From assembly GCA_963794655.1 (NCBI GenBank), contig CAWCEV010000008.1, positions 620,001-684,000 of the forward strand: DNA of 64,000 nucleotides, written 5' to 3'. A program made the position numbers and the translations under genes. The notes under the pieces were generated by a model that ran no database searches, was not told the DNA's origin, and saw only the letters and a list, made by a program, of their open reading frames with translations. The first letter of the stretch is position 1. Each line of letters opens with the position of its first letter. The stretch is from Roseiarcus sp963794655 (lineage in GTDB: Bacteria; Pseudomonadota; Alphaproteobacteria; Rhizobiales; Beijerinckiaceae). This document shows, in pieces, positions 25,776 to 34,061 of the stretch.

Positions 25776-26788
25776 GAGGCGCGGCCTCGCGCGACCGCGA
25801 GGATGGCGTTGCGGATCTTGCCGGGACTCGGGACATATATGTCCTCGAGCGACGCGGCGAACGGCACCGGCGTGTGCGGCGCCGTCACGGTCTTGATCGG
25901 CGCCTTCAGGTCGTCGAAAGCCTCCTCGGCCACGAGCCTGGCGATATCAGCCGCCATCGAACATCGAGGATGCGCTTCGTCGACGACGACCAAGCGACCC
26001 GTCTCGGCGACGCTGTCGAGGATCGTTTCCGTGTCGAGCGGAGAGGTCGTGCGCGGATCGATAACCGTCACCCCAACGCCGTCGCGCTTGAGTTCGTCGG
26101 CGACCTGATTGGCGAAATTCACCATGCGGCCGAAGGCGACGACGGTCACGTCCTTCCCCTCACGAGTGATGTTCGCTTCCCCGAACGGGATGGAATAGCT
26201 CTCGTCGGGCACGTCCCCCGTCTCGTCGTACATGAGCTTGTGCTCGAAGAAGATCACGGGATCGTCGTCCCGTATGGCTTGAATCAAAAGGCCCTTCGCT
26301 TCGTAAGGCGACGACGGCAGCACGACCTTGAGGCCGGGGATGTGAGTGAACAACGGATAGAGGCACTGGCTGTGTTGCGAGGCTGCGCGAAACCCAGCGC
26401 CATACATGGTGCGTATGACCAGGGGCGTGACTGCTTTGCCGCCGAACATGTAACGGAACTTCGCCGCCTGATTGAAGATCTGGTCGAAGCACACTCCCAT
26501 GAAGTCGACGAACATGAGCTCGGCCACCGGCCTGAGGCCGGTCGCGGCTGCGCCCGCCGCGGCTCCGATGAAGGCGCCTTCGGAGATTGGGGTGTCGAGT
26601 ACACGCTCGCCGCCGAACTCTGGATATAAGCCTTTTGTAACTCCGAGGGGGCCACCCCAGGCGTCCTGTTCGCCCGGCGCGCCTGCGCCGCCTGAGACGT
26701 CCTCGCCCATGAGTATCACCCGCGGATCGCGCCGCATTTCGCTCGCAATCGCGTCCCGTATGGCTTCACGATAGGATTTCTTTGACAC
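25772..26788 (-). CDS. acoB: Acetoin/pyruvate dehydrogenase E1 beta subunit
   Basis: 338 residues. Transketolase pyrimidine-binding domain (Y-R-E-A-I-R-D-A-I-A-S-E-M, M-G-E-D-V, D-T-P-I-S-E, G-L-R-P-V-A-E-L-M) followed by the transketolase C-terminal domain (T-V-V-A-F-G-R-M, V-I-D-P-R-T). Pairs with AcoA to form the thiamine-diphosphate E1 that cleaves acetoin to acetaldehyde and an acetyl group passed to E2. Lies 10 bp after acoA and overlaps acoC by 4 bp. Assignment to acetoin rather than pyruvate rests on the acoC neighbour. Confidence 0.85.
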   Translation of the reverse strand: MSKKSYREAIRDAIASEMRRDPRVILMGEDVSGGAGAPGEQDAWGGPLGVTKGLYPEFGGERVLDTPISEGAFIGAAAGAAATGLRPVAELMFVDFMGVCFDQIFNQAAKFRYMFGGKAVTPLVIRTMYGAGFRAASQHSQCLYPLFTHIPGLKVVLPSSPYEAKGLLIQAIRDDDPVIFFEHKLMYDETGDVPDESYSIPFGEANITREGKDVTVVAFGRMVNFANQVADELKRDGVGVTVIDPRTTSPLDTETILDSVAETGRLVVVDEAHPRCSMAADIARLVAEEAFDDLKAPIKTVTAPHTPVPFAASLEDIYVPSPGKIRNAILAVARGRAS

Positions 26789-26798
26789 CAGAACCCCC

Positions 26799-27764
26799 TC
26801 AGTAATTCACGTAGACGTCGGTCGCGAGATCGGCCTCCGTCGGCGGCGGAGAAGCTTCAGCAGCGACGACCGATTCATCGATAAGCTTTGCAACCTCGGA
26901 CTCGACCGTATCGAGGTCTTTTCCTTCAAGGAGCCCCGCAGAGACGACCCGCTTTCGGAATGTCTTCAGCGCGTCTTTCTCCTCCCGCACCTTGAGGCCT
27001 TCCTCGGGCAGGCGATAGGTCATCGCGTCACCCTCAAAATGCCCATAGTAGCGATACAGCCTCGCATGAATTAGCGACGGACCGCCGCCGTTGCGGGCTC
27101 GCTCGATCGCCTCGCGCGCGACGTCATAGACCGCAAAGAAATCGAAGCCGTCGACTTCGTGGCCCGGCATGCCGAAACCGGCGGCGCGGCCGACCTGACT
27201 GCCGCCGACCGAATATGAGCTCGATGTGGCCTCGGCATAGCCGTTGTCCTCGACGACAAAGATCACAGGCAATTGCCAAACCTTGGCCAGATTGTAGGAC
27301 TCGAGGGTTGTGCCCTGGTTGGACCCGCCATCGCCCACGAACGCCACCGCGACGCCGCCCGTCTTGAGATACTTCGCGGTCAGCGCTGCGCCGCAAATCA
27401 GCGGCGGACCCCCGCCAACGATTCCATTCGCGCCCATCATACCCTTGGCAAGATCGGCGATGTGCATCGAGCCGCCCTTGCCGCCGCAGAGACCGTCGCG
27501 CCGGCCGAAGATCTCCTTCATCATGGCCGTGACGTCGCAGCCCTTGGCGATGCAATGGCCGTGGCCACGATGAGTCGAGGCGATCACATCGCGCTCGCTC
27601 AGTTGGGAGCAAACGCCCACCGCGGAGGCTTCCTCGCCCGCGTATAGGTGGACGAAGCCCGGAATCTTGCCTGCCGCGAATTCGTCGTGGACGCGATCCT
27701 CGAAGCGTCGGATCGTCGCCATGTTGCGATAGCACTCGAGCAGAAATTGCCTGCTGTGTTGCAT
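26799..27764 (-). CDS. acoA: Acetoin/pyruvate dehydrogenase E1 alpha subunit
   Basis: 321 residues. Thiamine-diphosphate motif runs from G-D-G-G-S-N-Q-G to E-D-N-G-Y-A, with H-R-G-H-G-H-C-I-A-K-G and G-G-K-G-G-S-M-H upstream, as in AcoA and PdhA. First gene of acoABC. The segment upstream (27765-27863) has no obvious sigma-54 box (a GG-N10-GC pair was looked for by eye), and no AcoR-type regulator is present, unlike many aco operons. Confidence 0.86.
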   Translation of the reverse strand: MQHSRQFLLECYRNMATIRRFEDRVHDEFAAGKIPGFVHLYAGEEASAVGVCSQLSERDVIASTHRGHGHCIAKGCDVTAMMKEIFGRRDGLCGGKGGSMHIADLAKGMMGANGIVGGGPPLICGAALTAKYLKTGGVAVAFVGDGGSNQGTTLESYNLAKVWQLPVIFVVEDNGYAEATSSSYSVGGSQVGRAAGFGMPGHEVDGFDFFAVYDVAREAIERARNGGGPSLIHARLYRYYGHFEGDAMTYRLPEEGLKVREEKDALKTFRKRVVSAGLLEGKDLDTVESEVAKLIDESVVAAEASPPPTEADLATDVYVNY

Positions 27765-27863
27765 GTTCCCTCCCCACGGTGGTCTTCTGGGACGCCGCCA
27801 CGTTGGACTAAGCGGTTTGCGTTCGGTTGCGCATCCTAGACTCCACCCGCTCGAATGCCTACC

Positions 27864-28049
27864 TCATTCCGAAACCCTTAGCCGCGGCGCGGAAAACATG
27901 GTGTCGCGCCCGCTCACTTTGATGAGGCGCGGGTTGATAATCCGCCCCCAGGCGTTATCCTCGGTTGTTGATTGCCATTCCCGCGCGAGCGCCGCCCAGC
28001 TTTGTAAAATGGCCTCGAAATCCGCCGTGGACGTCAGGCTTTTGTCCAT
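27864..28049 (-). CDS. Possible small hypothetical protein
   Basis: 61 residues from ATG 28049, overlapping the last 16 bp of the isomerase gene upstream. Composition looks protein-like (W-A-A-L-A-R-E-W-Q-S-T, N-A-W-G-R-I-I-N-P-R), with no known family. The overlap suggests translational coupling at the end of the nine-gene sugar operon, but no ribosome-binding site is clear, so it may be chance. Confidence 0.3.
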   Translation of the reverse strand: MDKSLTSTADFEAILQSWAALAREWQSTTEDNAWGRIINPRLIKVSGRDTMFSAPRLRVSE

Positions 28050-28882
28050 TGGTCCCGCAGAAACTTCCCGCCGAACCGATAGACTTCGTCGCGAGTTGGA
28101 AAGAAGTCGCGCCACACTCGCGTCGCTGCGGCCAAGTCCGGCAGGGCCCGTCCGAAAGCCTCGATTACGCACCAGCCGTCGTACCCGCCTTGTTTGAGCG
28201 CCTTCATCGTCGCCGCCCAGGGGACATGGCCTTTGCCGGGCGTTCCTCGGTCGTTCTCCGAGAAATGCACGTGATTGATGTGCGCGATGTTGGGAGCAAT
28301 GACCCCGACCGGATCTTTCTCCTCGATATTGGCGTGGAACGTGTCATAGAGGAGGCCGTAGTTGGGTGCGCTCACCTGTCGCACAAGATCGGCAGAATCG
28401 GCGACTGTGTTGATCATGTAGCATTCGAACCGGTTCAGCGGCTCGACCGAGAGCCTGATCTCGTGTCGCGCCGCATAGGCGGCAGCGTCCCTGTGTACGC
28501 TCGCAACGTTGGCGCGCTCGGCCTTTGTCGGCGGTTCGCCGGTGAACACGCCGAGCGGCTGGTAGAACGGACCGCAAAGCGTCTCGCCCCCCGCCGCAGC
28601 CACACAGTCGATCGCCCATTTGAGATGTTGAAGCCCTGCGGCGCGCACCTTCGGATCGGCGCTCGCGCAATCGCGCTCGGCGTCAGGAATGATCGCCACC
28701 GCGGTCGAACGCAGGCCGCTGTCGCGAATCGCCTGACCCACTTTGCGGAAATGCTCGGGCGTTCCCTCGAAAATCGGGAGTTCCACGCCGTCGAAGCCGG
28801 CGCGCTTGATGTTGGCGAACTGAGAAAAATGTTCCTGGGTCACGTGCGTCGACCACAGGAGCATGTTGAACCCCAAGAGCAT
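28034..28882 (-). CDS. TIM-barrel sugar isomerase/epimerase (hydroxypyruvate isomerase-like)
   Basis: 282 residues from ATG 28882, which follows GGAGGGAGA. AP_endonuc_2 fold: F-D-G-V-E-L-P-I-F, S-V-E-P-L-N-R-F-E with a metal-binding Glu, L-Y-D-T-F-H-A-N-I-E-E, N-H-V-H-F-S-E-N-D, and C-V-I-E-A-F-G, giving the Glu/Asp/His/Glu metal set of D-tagatose/D-psicose 3-epimerases. Interconverts keto-sugars. Last gene of the nine-gene sugar operon, whose first gene is a second isomerase of the same superfamily. Confidence 0.82.
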   Translation of the reverse strand: MLLGFNMLLWSTHVTQEHFSQFANIKRAGFDGVELPIFEGTPEHFRKVGQAIRDSGLRSTAVAIIPDAERDCASADPKVRAAGLQHLKWAIDCVAAAGGETLCGPFYQPLGVFTGEPPTKAERANVASVHRDAAAYAARHEIRLSVEPLNRFECYMINTVADSADLVRQVSAPNYGLLYDTFHANIEEKDPVGVIAPNIAHINHVHFSENDRGTPGKGHVPWAATMKALKQGGYDGWCVIEAFGRALPDLAAATRVWRDFFPTRDEVYRFGGKFLRDQWTKA

Positions 28883-28917
28883 TGTTCTCCCTCTCCTTTC
28901 AGCTCCGGTTTTCGCTG

Positions 28918-29355
28918 TCAGTTCTTGCTTCTGACGAGCGCCGTAAGAAGAACCGCCAACGCGATCGCTGCTCCAGCCACGCCCCAAACGAAGGGCTGAA
29001 GATAGAAGGGGTCACCCGTGGCCGGCGCGATCGCGTTGACGAAAAAGACGCCGTAGAGGTGCGCTGCGGATATCGAGATGAGCATCACAATGCAGAATGC
29101 GAGCGCCACGATGATGGCAGCGACAACGAGCGAACGATAGGTGGTTCCAGCCTGGCAAAGCGGAAGCAGGTTGTTCGCGAGACCGGCGAAGACAACGAGC
29201 GCGCAGCCGAACCCGTAGAGCGTCAGGCTGAACGGCTGGAAAATGAGCGCAAGCGCCAGAATCCCCAGGCCAATGAGGGTCCATTCGAGGCGATATGCAG
29301 CCGACGTGTTCATTCCGGCGACGGCTGTCGAGGAAACGAGCTTTTCGTCGCTCAT
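28918..29355 (-). CDS. Small four-helix membrane protein of the sugar ABC operon
   Basis: 145 residues. About four hydrophobic spans (W-T-L-I-G-L-G-I-L-A-L-A, a second from L-Y-G-F-G-C, L-V-V-A-A-I-I-V-A-L-A-F, F-V-W-G-V-A-G-A-A-I-A-L-A-V). Start overlaps the ATPase stop by 4 bp, so it is part of the operon. Glycerol-type operons (glpSTPQV) also carry a small accessory membrane protein of unknown function. Not recognisable as a transporter by itself; an accessory or stability subunit is guesswork. Confidence 0.65.
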   Translation of the reverse strand: MSDEKLVSSTAVAGMNTSAAYRLEWTLIGLGILALALIFQPFSLTLYGFGCALVVFAGLANNLLPLCQAGTTYRSLVVAAIIVALAFCIVMLISISAAHLYGVFFVNAIAPATGDPFYLQPFVWGVAGAAIALAVLLTALVRSKN

Positions 29356-30440
29356 GAACGGACCGCCTTCCCGGAATGATCGAATACGTGCGTCTCGCGG
29401 GCGTCCGTGCGAAGTCTCAGCGTGTCTCCCGCCCTGACACGAATTTCGCGAGCCACGACGATACGAATGTCGCTGCCAAGCGAAGTCCGGGCGTGAACCA
29501 GGGTTTCCGCCCCCATCGGCTCGATCAATTCCGCTTTGCCCGCAATGGAATCGACGCCGGCGGATTCGTCGAGGACAAGCGCTCTCGGCCGAATGCCGAT
29601 TGTGACCTGGCCACTCGCCAGCCTGGCTACCGCCCGATCGACTGGAAGGCGGATTGGTTGGCCATCGATCGCGAAGCGGCCGTGTCCGTCCTCCACCCCT
29701 TCGAACTGCGCGTGGAGAAGATTCATCTGCGGCGTTCCAATGAAGCTAGCGACGAACGCGGTCGCCGGCCTGGCGAAAACCTCGTGCGCCGAGTCGATCT
29801 GCTCGATCACACCATCGCGCATGATTGCGATCCGGTCCGCCATGGTCAGGGCCTCGAGTTGATCGTGGGTGACGATCACGGTGGCTTTCGCGAGGCCTCT
29901 CAGCACCCTCTTGATATCGCTTCGCATGGTCTGGCGCAGCTCGACATCGAGGCGGCTCAAGGGCTCATCGAACAGAAAACAGTTGGGTTCGCGCACCACC
30001 GCGCGAGCGACGGCGACGCGCTGCTTCTCCCCCTCCGAGATCTGGTTGGGCATACGGTCGAGGACCGATTCCAACTGCAGCATCCGGGCCACCCGGGCAA
30101 CACGCCCGGCGCCGGTTTGCGTGTCGAGCCGCTCGACATGCAGCGGAAACATAATGTTCTCGCGGACAGTCAGCGCCGGATAGAGCGCGTAAAACTGGAA
30201 CACCATCGCGATGTTGCGCTGGTCAGGCCTCAAGTCGTTCATGCGCTTGCCGGCTATGACCACATCGCCGGCGCTCGCGCGCTCAAGGCCGGCGACAATG
30301 CGCAATGTCGTGGTCTTGCCGCACCCGGAAGGACCGAGAAGGCAAACGACCTCGCCCGCCGACACCGTGAGGCTCAGGTCCTTGACCGCGGTAAACGAGC
30401 CGAAATGCTTGCTGACGCCGCTGAGTTCGATCGTGGACAT
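29352..30440 (-). CDS. CUT1 ABC importer ATPase A (degenerate signature motif)
   Basis: 362 residues: ATPase domain plus C-terminal TOBE/MalK-like regulatory domain. Walker A G-P-S-G-C-G-K-T-T (36-44), Q-loop Gln82, Walker B F-L-F-D-E-P (Glu159) and H-loop His192 are normal, but the ABC signature reads I-S-E-G-E (134-138) instead of LSGGQ. A second ATPase (34062-35153) has a good signature but no H-loop His, so a heterodimer is implied. Likely orthologous to GlpS/GlpT-type proteins. Overlaps the membrane-protein gene and follows permease B by 5 bp. Confidence 0.85.
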   Translation of the reverse strand: MSTIELSGVSKHFGSFTAVKDLSLTVSAGEVVCLLGPSGCGKTTTLRIVAGLERASAGDVVIAGKRMNDLRPDQRNIAMVFQFYALYPALTVRENIMFPLHVERLDTQTGAGRVARVARMLQLESVLDRMPNQISEGEKQRVAVARAVVREPNCFLFDEPLSRLDVELRQTMRSDIKRVLRGLAKATVIVTHDQLEALTMADRIAIMRDGVIEQIDSAHEVFARPATAFVASFIGTPQMNLLHAQFEGVEDGHGRFAIDGQPIRLPVDRAVARLASGQVTIGIRPRALVLDESAGVDSIAGKAELIEPMGAETLVHARTSLGSDIRIVVAREIRVRAGDTLRLRTDARETHVFDHSGKAVRS

Positions 30441-30445
30441 CAGGG

Positions 30446-31393
30446 CTATCTCTTGACGGTTCCGAAGGTGACGCCGCGCAACAACTGGTTCTGCAGCGCG
30501 AAGGTCACGAAGATGACCGGAATCAGGAACAGCGTTTCGATGGCCGCCAGAAGACCCCAGCGGACACCGATGTCGCCGCCGATCGTCTGCGACATTGCGA
30601 CCGGAACGGTGCGCGTCTCAACTCCAGACAAAAGGAGAGCGAACAAGAATTCGTTCCAAGTGAGAATGAGTCCAAAAACGGCCGTCGCGGCGAGACCCGC
30701 CAGCACCTGAGGCAGGCAAATCTTGAAGAAGACTCGCACGTCCGACGAGCCGTCGAGGCGCGCCGCGTCCTCGACGTCGAGCGCAAGCTCATCGAAGAAG
30801 CTCTTCATCATCCAGATCGCGAACGGCAGGTTGAACATCGTGTAGAGCGCGATGATCCCCGCGTAGGTGCCCGCGAGATGCGTCACCCGGAACATGATGA
30901 AGATCGGGATGATGACCACAATCGCAGGCAACATGCGCGTCGTCAGGATCATGAAGAGATAGGTGTCGTTGCCCTTCAGCGGATAACGGGAGAAACCGAA
31001 GGCGGCCACCGTGCCAATTGCCAGTGCAAGCAGCACGCTGACGCCTGAGATGAAGAGCGAATTGAAGAAATAGAGTGCAAAGCCGGTGTTCACTACGGGG
31101 CCGCCAGCGGAGTAGGCGCGGCTGAACACCTGGGCGAAATTCTCGAGTGTTGGGGTGAAGAAGAACTTGGCCGGCACCGCCAGCGCGTCCTCATAGGTCT
31201 TGAACGAAGTGAGGATGATCCAGAACACCGGAAAGAAGTAGATGATGCTGACGATCGCGGCGCCAAGCGTGCGTCCCCATCCGGCATCGCCCACGCCTCG
31301 CGACGATCGTCGCGCGCGCGCCGCGCCGATGAACTGCCGGAGCGGCGTGGCTAAAGACGAAAAATTGCCCGAATTTGCGGCCGTGTCGGTCAT
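30446..31393 (-). CDS. CUT1 ABC sugar permease B (MalG-like)
   Basis: 315 residues from ATG 31393, which overlaps the upstream permease stop (ATGA); the longer frame from 31822 lies inside the other permease and is rejected. About six transmembrane helices. The EAA loop reads E-D-A-A-R-L-D-G-S-S-D-V-R-V-F-F-K-I-C-L-P. Forms the channel with permease A. The N-terminal ~45 residues are long and basic for this family. Confidence 0.86.
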   Translation of the reverse strand: MTDTAANSGNFSSLATPLRQFIGAARARRSSRGVGDAGWGRTLGAAIVSIIYFFPVFWIILTSFKTYEDALAVPAKFFFTPTLENFAQVFSRAYSAGGPVVNTGFALYFFNSLFISGVSVLLALAIGTVAAFGFSRYPLKGNDTYLFMILTTRMLPAIVVIIPIFIMFRVTHLAGTYAGIIALYTMFNLPFAIWMMKSFFDELALDVEDAARLDGSSDVRVFFKICLPQVLAGLAATAVFGLILTWNEFLFALLLSGVETRTVPVAMSQTIGGDIGVRWGLLAAIETLFLIPVIFVTFALQNQLLRGVTFGTVKR

Positions 31394-32466
31394 GATGGCG
31401 CAGCTTCCTTGGCGCGTTGGGTCGCGAAATAGAGGTAGAGGTTGGTGAGCACGATCACTGTGAAGAGCAAGATGTAGGCGAGCGCGGCCGACTCGCTCGT
31501 TTTGTTGTTTTCGAAGGCGATTCGGTAGACGCGCAGCGCGATTGTCTCGGTCGCAGTTCCCGGGCCGCCGTTCGTCAGAAGGAAGACGAGATCGAAGAGC
31601 TTGAAGGCCTCGATCGTCCGGAAGAGCAGCGCGAGCAGCATCAGCCCGCGAATATAGGGGAAGGTGATCGACCAGAACTGCCGCCACTGCGAGACGCGGT
31701 CGATCGCCGCGGCTTCGTAGAGATATTTCGGCACGCTGACGAGCCCGGCGAGCACGAGCAGCATGACGAACGGCGACCACATCCACGCGTCCGCGAAGAC
31801 GATGCCGATGCGCGAGCCCCACACCGTGTTCATCAAAATGAACGGCTGACCGGTGAACAGGCGCACGGCCTGCGACAGGAGCCCGAAGGTCGGATCGTAG
31901 TAGTAGCGGAAGAAGGCCCCGACAGCGACAAAGGACAGCATCATTGGCGTTAGCACGAGGATCAGCAGGAAGCGCCGCAGCGGGAACTGCTTCGAAAACA
32001 GCAGCGCAAGCATAAAGCCGACGATCATCTGCGCCGTAACGGTCATGAAGGCGAGGATCACGGTATTGTGCAGCCGGTCCCAGACCTCCGGATCGCTGAG
32101 GACGTTGGCGTAGTTCTCGAGCCCGACCCAGGTCGGCGCTCGCGCACGATTGGTCCGATAGTTAAAGAACGACAGACCGAACGACCAAAGGAGCGGGAAG
32201 ACGTTCATCAGAAAGAGCAGCGCCAGGGCCGGAGCCACCAGCAAGCCCCCGATGTGGCGACCCCATGCATTGACGATCACCGTTGCCGCGAACAGGGCCG
32301 CGAGCGCCGCCGATGCGTAGAAGGAATAGGCGGGCGGAAGGAGCGGGATCGCGACCGCCATTCCGACCAGAAAGACGAGGAGGCCGCCGCGCCAGTTGTC
32401 CCAGCGCGGAGCGATCAGCCGCTGGAGGAACGGAGCAGATTCGGGAAAGTCGGTCGTCGTTATCAT
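31390..32466 (-). CDS. CUT1 ABC sugar permease A (MalF-like)
   Basis: 358 residues with eight or so hydrophobic spans. Two extra N-terminal helices precede the permease core, and the EAA loop E-A-A-A-I-D-R-V-S-Q-W-R-Q-F-W-S-I-T-F-P lies in the second half. Couples to ATPases A and B. It is separated from the binding-protein gene by 129 bp containing a strong hairpin (32545-32570). Confidence 0.87.
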   Translation of the reverse strand: MITTTDFPESAPFLQRLIAPRWDNWRGGLLVFLVGMAVAIPLLPPAYSFYASAALAALFAATVIVNAWGRHIGGLLVAPALALLFLMNVFPLLWSFGLSFFNYRTNRARAPTWVGLENYANVLSDPEVWDRLHNTVILAFMTVTAQMIVGFMLALLFSKQFPLRRFLLILVLTPMMLSFVAVGAFFRYYYDPTFGLLSQAVRLFTGQPFILMNTVWGSRIGIVFADAWMWSPFVMLLVLAGLVSVPKYLYEAAAIDRVSQWRQFWSITFPYIRGLMLLALLFRTIEAFKLFDLVFLLTNGGPGTATETIALRVYRIAFENNKTSESAALAYILLFTVIVLTNLYLYFATQRAKEAAPS

Positions 32467-32544
32467 GCGTCAGCCGGGTGATGCGCCTGGTTGGGAATTC
32501 AGGTATGAAACAGCCGGCCACAAGATGTGAACAAGGCTTTGACT

Positions 32545-32570
32545 GCGCGCCGCCCAGTAGGGCGGCGCGC
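32545..32570 (-). other. Strong hairpin between binding-protein and permease genes
   Basis: Perfect 11-bp all-GC stem GCGCGCCGCCC (32545-32555) / GGGCGGCGCGC (32560-32570) with a 4-base loop. No T-run on the - strand, so expected to act as an mRNA 3' stability barrier protecting the binding-protein message, as the malE-malF REP does. Confidence 0.7.
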
Positions 32571-32595
32571 TTGCGAGTTCCTTTAATCGGGCCCG

Positions 32596-34023
32596 TTACT
32601 TGATGCGGCCCGCCTCTTTCAAGGTCTTCTCCTGGAAGTTGGCGATGTTGTCGAGCGTGGTCTTGGCGTCCTGCTGACCTGTCACCGCCTTGGTGTATTC
32701 CTCCTGTTGCTCGGTCAGCAGCTCGAAGAATTCCGGCACGTGCCAAAAATCCTTTTGCCACGCCGCGCTCTCGGCCCAGGTGCGGTTCCACGGGCGGAAG
32801 GTTACGTATGAGGGGTCGTTGAAAACCGTCTTCGAACCGCTCTGGCCACCGGCCTTCGCGAAGGCGATCTGTGTATCCTTCGACATCCACCACTTGACGA
32901 AATCGAGCGCCTCCTTGTTCTGCAGGTCCGTATTCCAGGTCATCAATACGAACGGCTGACCGCCGATCACCGACCAGCGCTCGACGCCCTTGTCGGTCTT
33001 GAGACCCGGCAACTGCGCGAAGTCGATCTTGTCCGCCACCTTCGACGTTTCGGGATGAATTGAACTCTCCGCGAATCCAATCCACTCGAGGTTGCTCGCC
33101 ACCTTGCCGGCGCGGAAGAGCTCATCCGTCTTGAAGATGTCGAGGTTGCCGGTCGTTCCCTCGGGCGGGAAGTACTTCACGAACGAAAGAAGATGCTCGA
33201 AGGATTTCACCGCTTCGGGCGAGTTCATGACGCCGACTGCATGCGCGTTGGGCTGCTTGGTCTCGTCCCAGATGTCGCCGCCATGCTGCCAGAGGAACTC
33301 GTAGGCCGAGGTGGTGAAAAAGTCGTAGCCTTTGCCAACCTGGAATTCGATGCCGAAGAAATCGTCATCTAAAGGCTTGCCCATCAACAGGTCGCCCTTT
33401 TTGCGCTTGAAGAATTCGCCGAAGTCACGATAGTTGTCCCAGGTAATCTTGTCCATATCTTCGGGAGAGCAAGGCAGCTTGTAATTGTATTTTGCCATGA
33501 AATTCTTCTGCTCGGTCGGGTCGCAAAAGACGTCCTTCCGATAATAATTAATTACCACGTCCGGAGTCTGAGGGAACCCGTAGATGTGATCCGATTTGTA
33601 AGGATACGTCGAATGCGACCAGTAAACGTTCTGATCTAAGTCCTTGAGAACAGCCTGAAGGTCAGGATCGGCAGCGACATACTTGTCGAGATTAAGATAA
33701 TAGCCACCTTCGATGAAGGCACCGAGCCACTGGCTGTCCGAAACTGCCATATTGTACTTCTTCTCGCCCGATGTCAGCGAGGCGTTGAGGCGGGTGTAGT
33801 AATCCGACCACGGGATGAAGTCGACGTCCAGCGTCACCTTGTTGCCTGACTTGGGCTTGTAGGTCTTGTCAAACAGATCCTTCATGATGTGGGTCGGAGG
33901 CCAGTCCGGAACCGCCATTTTCAGAGTAACGTCTGCAGCGCTGGCCGGCCCGGTCGCAATTCCCGCAGCGAGCGTCAGCACCGCTGCGGCGAGGCCGCCC
34001 ATCATGCTTGTCTTCAGTCTCAT
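32596..34023 (-). CDS. Periplasmic sugar/polyol-binding protein of the CUT1 operon
   Basis: 475 residues from ATG 34023, which has GGAGGAAAGGAA directly upstream; an in-frame start 13 codons earlier is rejected. Signal peptide ends G-P-A-S-A-A-D. SBP_bac_1 fold; at ~450 mature residues it is longer than MalE, as are the UgpB and glycerol-type GlpV proteins. Features include a Y-Y-T-R-L-N-A-S segment, a Trp/Tyr-rich ligand region and a conserved G-G-Q-P-F-V-L-M. Captures the substrate in the periplasm. Ligand not determinable; polyols or modified sugars are plausible given the dehydrogenase and isomerases in the operon. Confidence 0.84.
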   Translation of the reverse strand: MRLKTSMMGGLAAAVLTLAAGIATGPASAADVTLKMAVPDWPPTHIMKDLFDKTYKPKSGNKVTLDVDFIPWSDYYTRLNASLTSGEKKYNMAVSDSQWLGAFIEGGYYLNLDKYVAADPDLQAVLKDLDQNVYWSHSTYPYKSDHIYGFPQTPDVVINYYRKDVFCDPTEQKNFMAKYNYKLPCSPEDMDKITWDNYRDFGEFFKRKKGDLLMGKPLDDDFFGIEFQVGKGYDFFTTSAYEFLWQHGGDIWDETKQPNAHAVGVMNSPEAVKSFEHLLSFVKYFPPEGTTGNLDIFKTDELFRAGKVASNLEWIGFAESSIHPETSKVADKIDFAQLPGLKTDKGVERWSVIGGQPFVLMTWNTDLQNKEALDFVKWWMSKDTQIAFAKAGGQSGSKTVFNDPSYVTFRPWNRTWAESAAWQKDFWHVPEFFELLTEQQEEYTKAVTGQQDAKTTLDNIANFQEKTLKEAGRIK

Positions 34024-34061
34024 TTCCTTTCCTCCCTTGGCGCGTTTTGCTTGCGCCTCCA

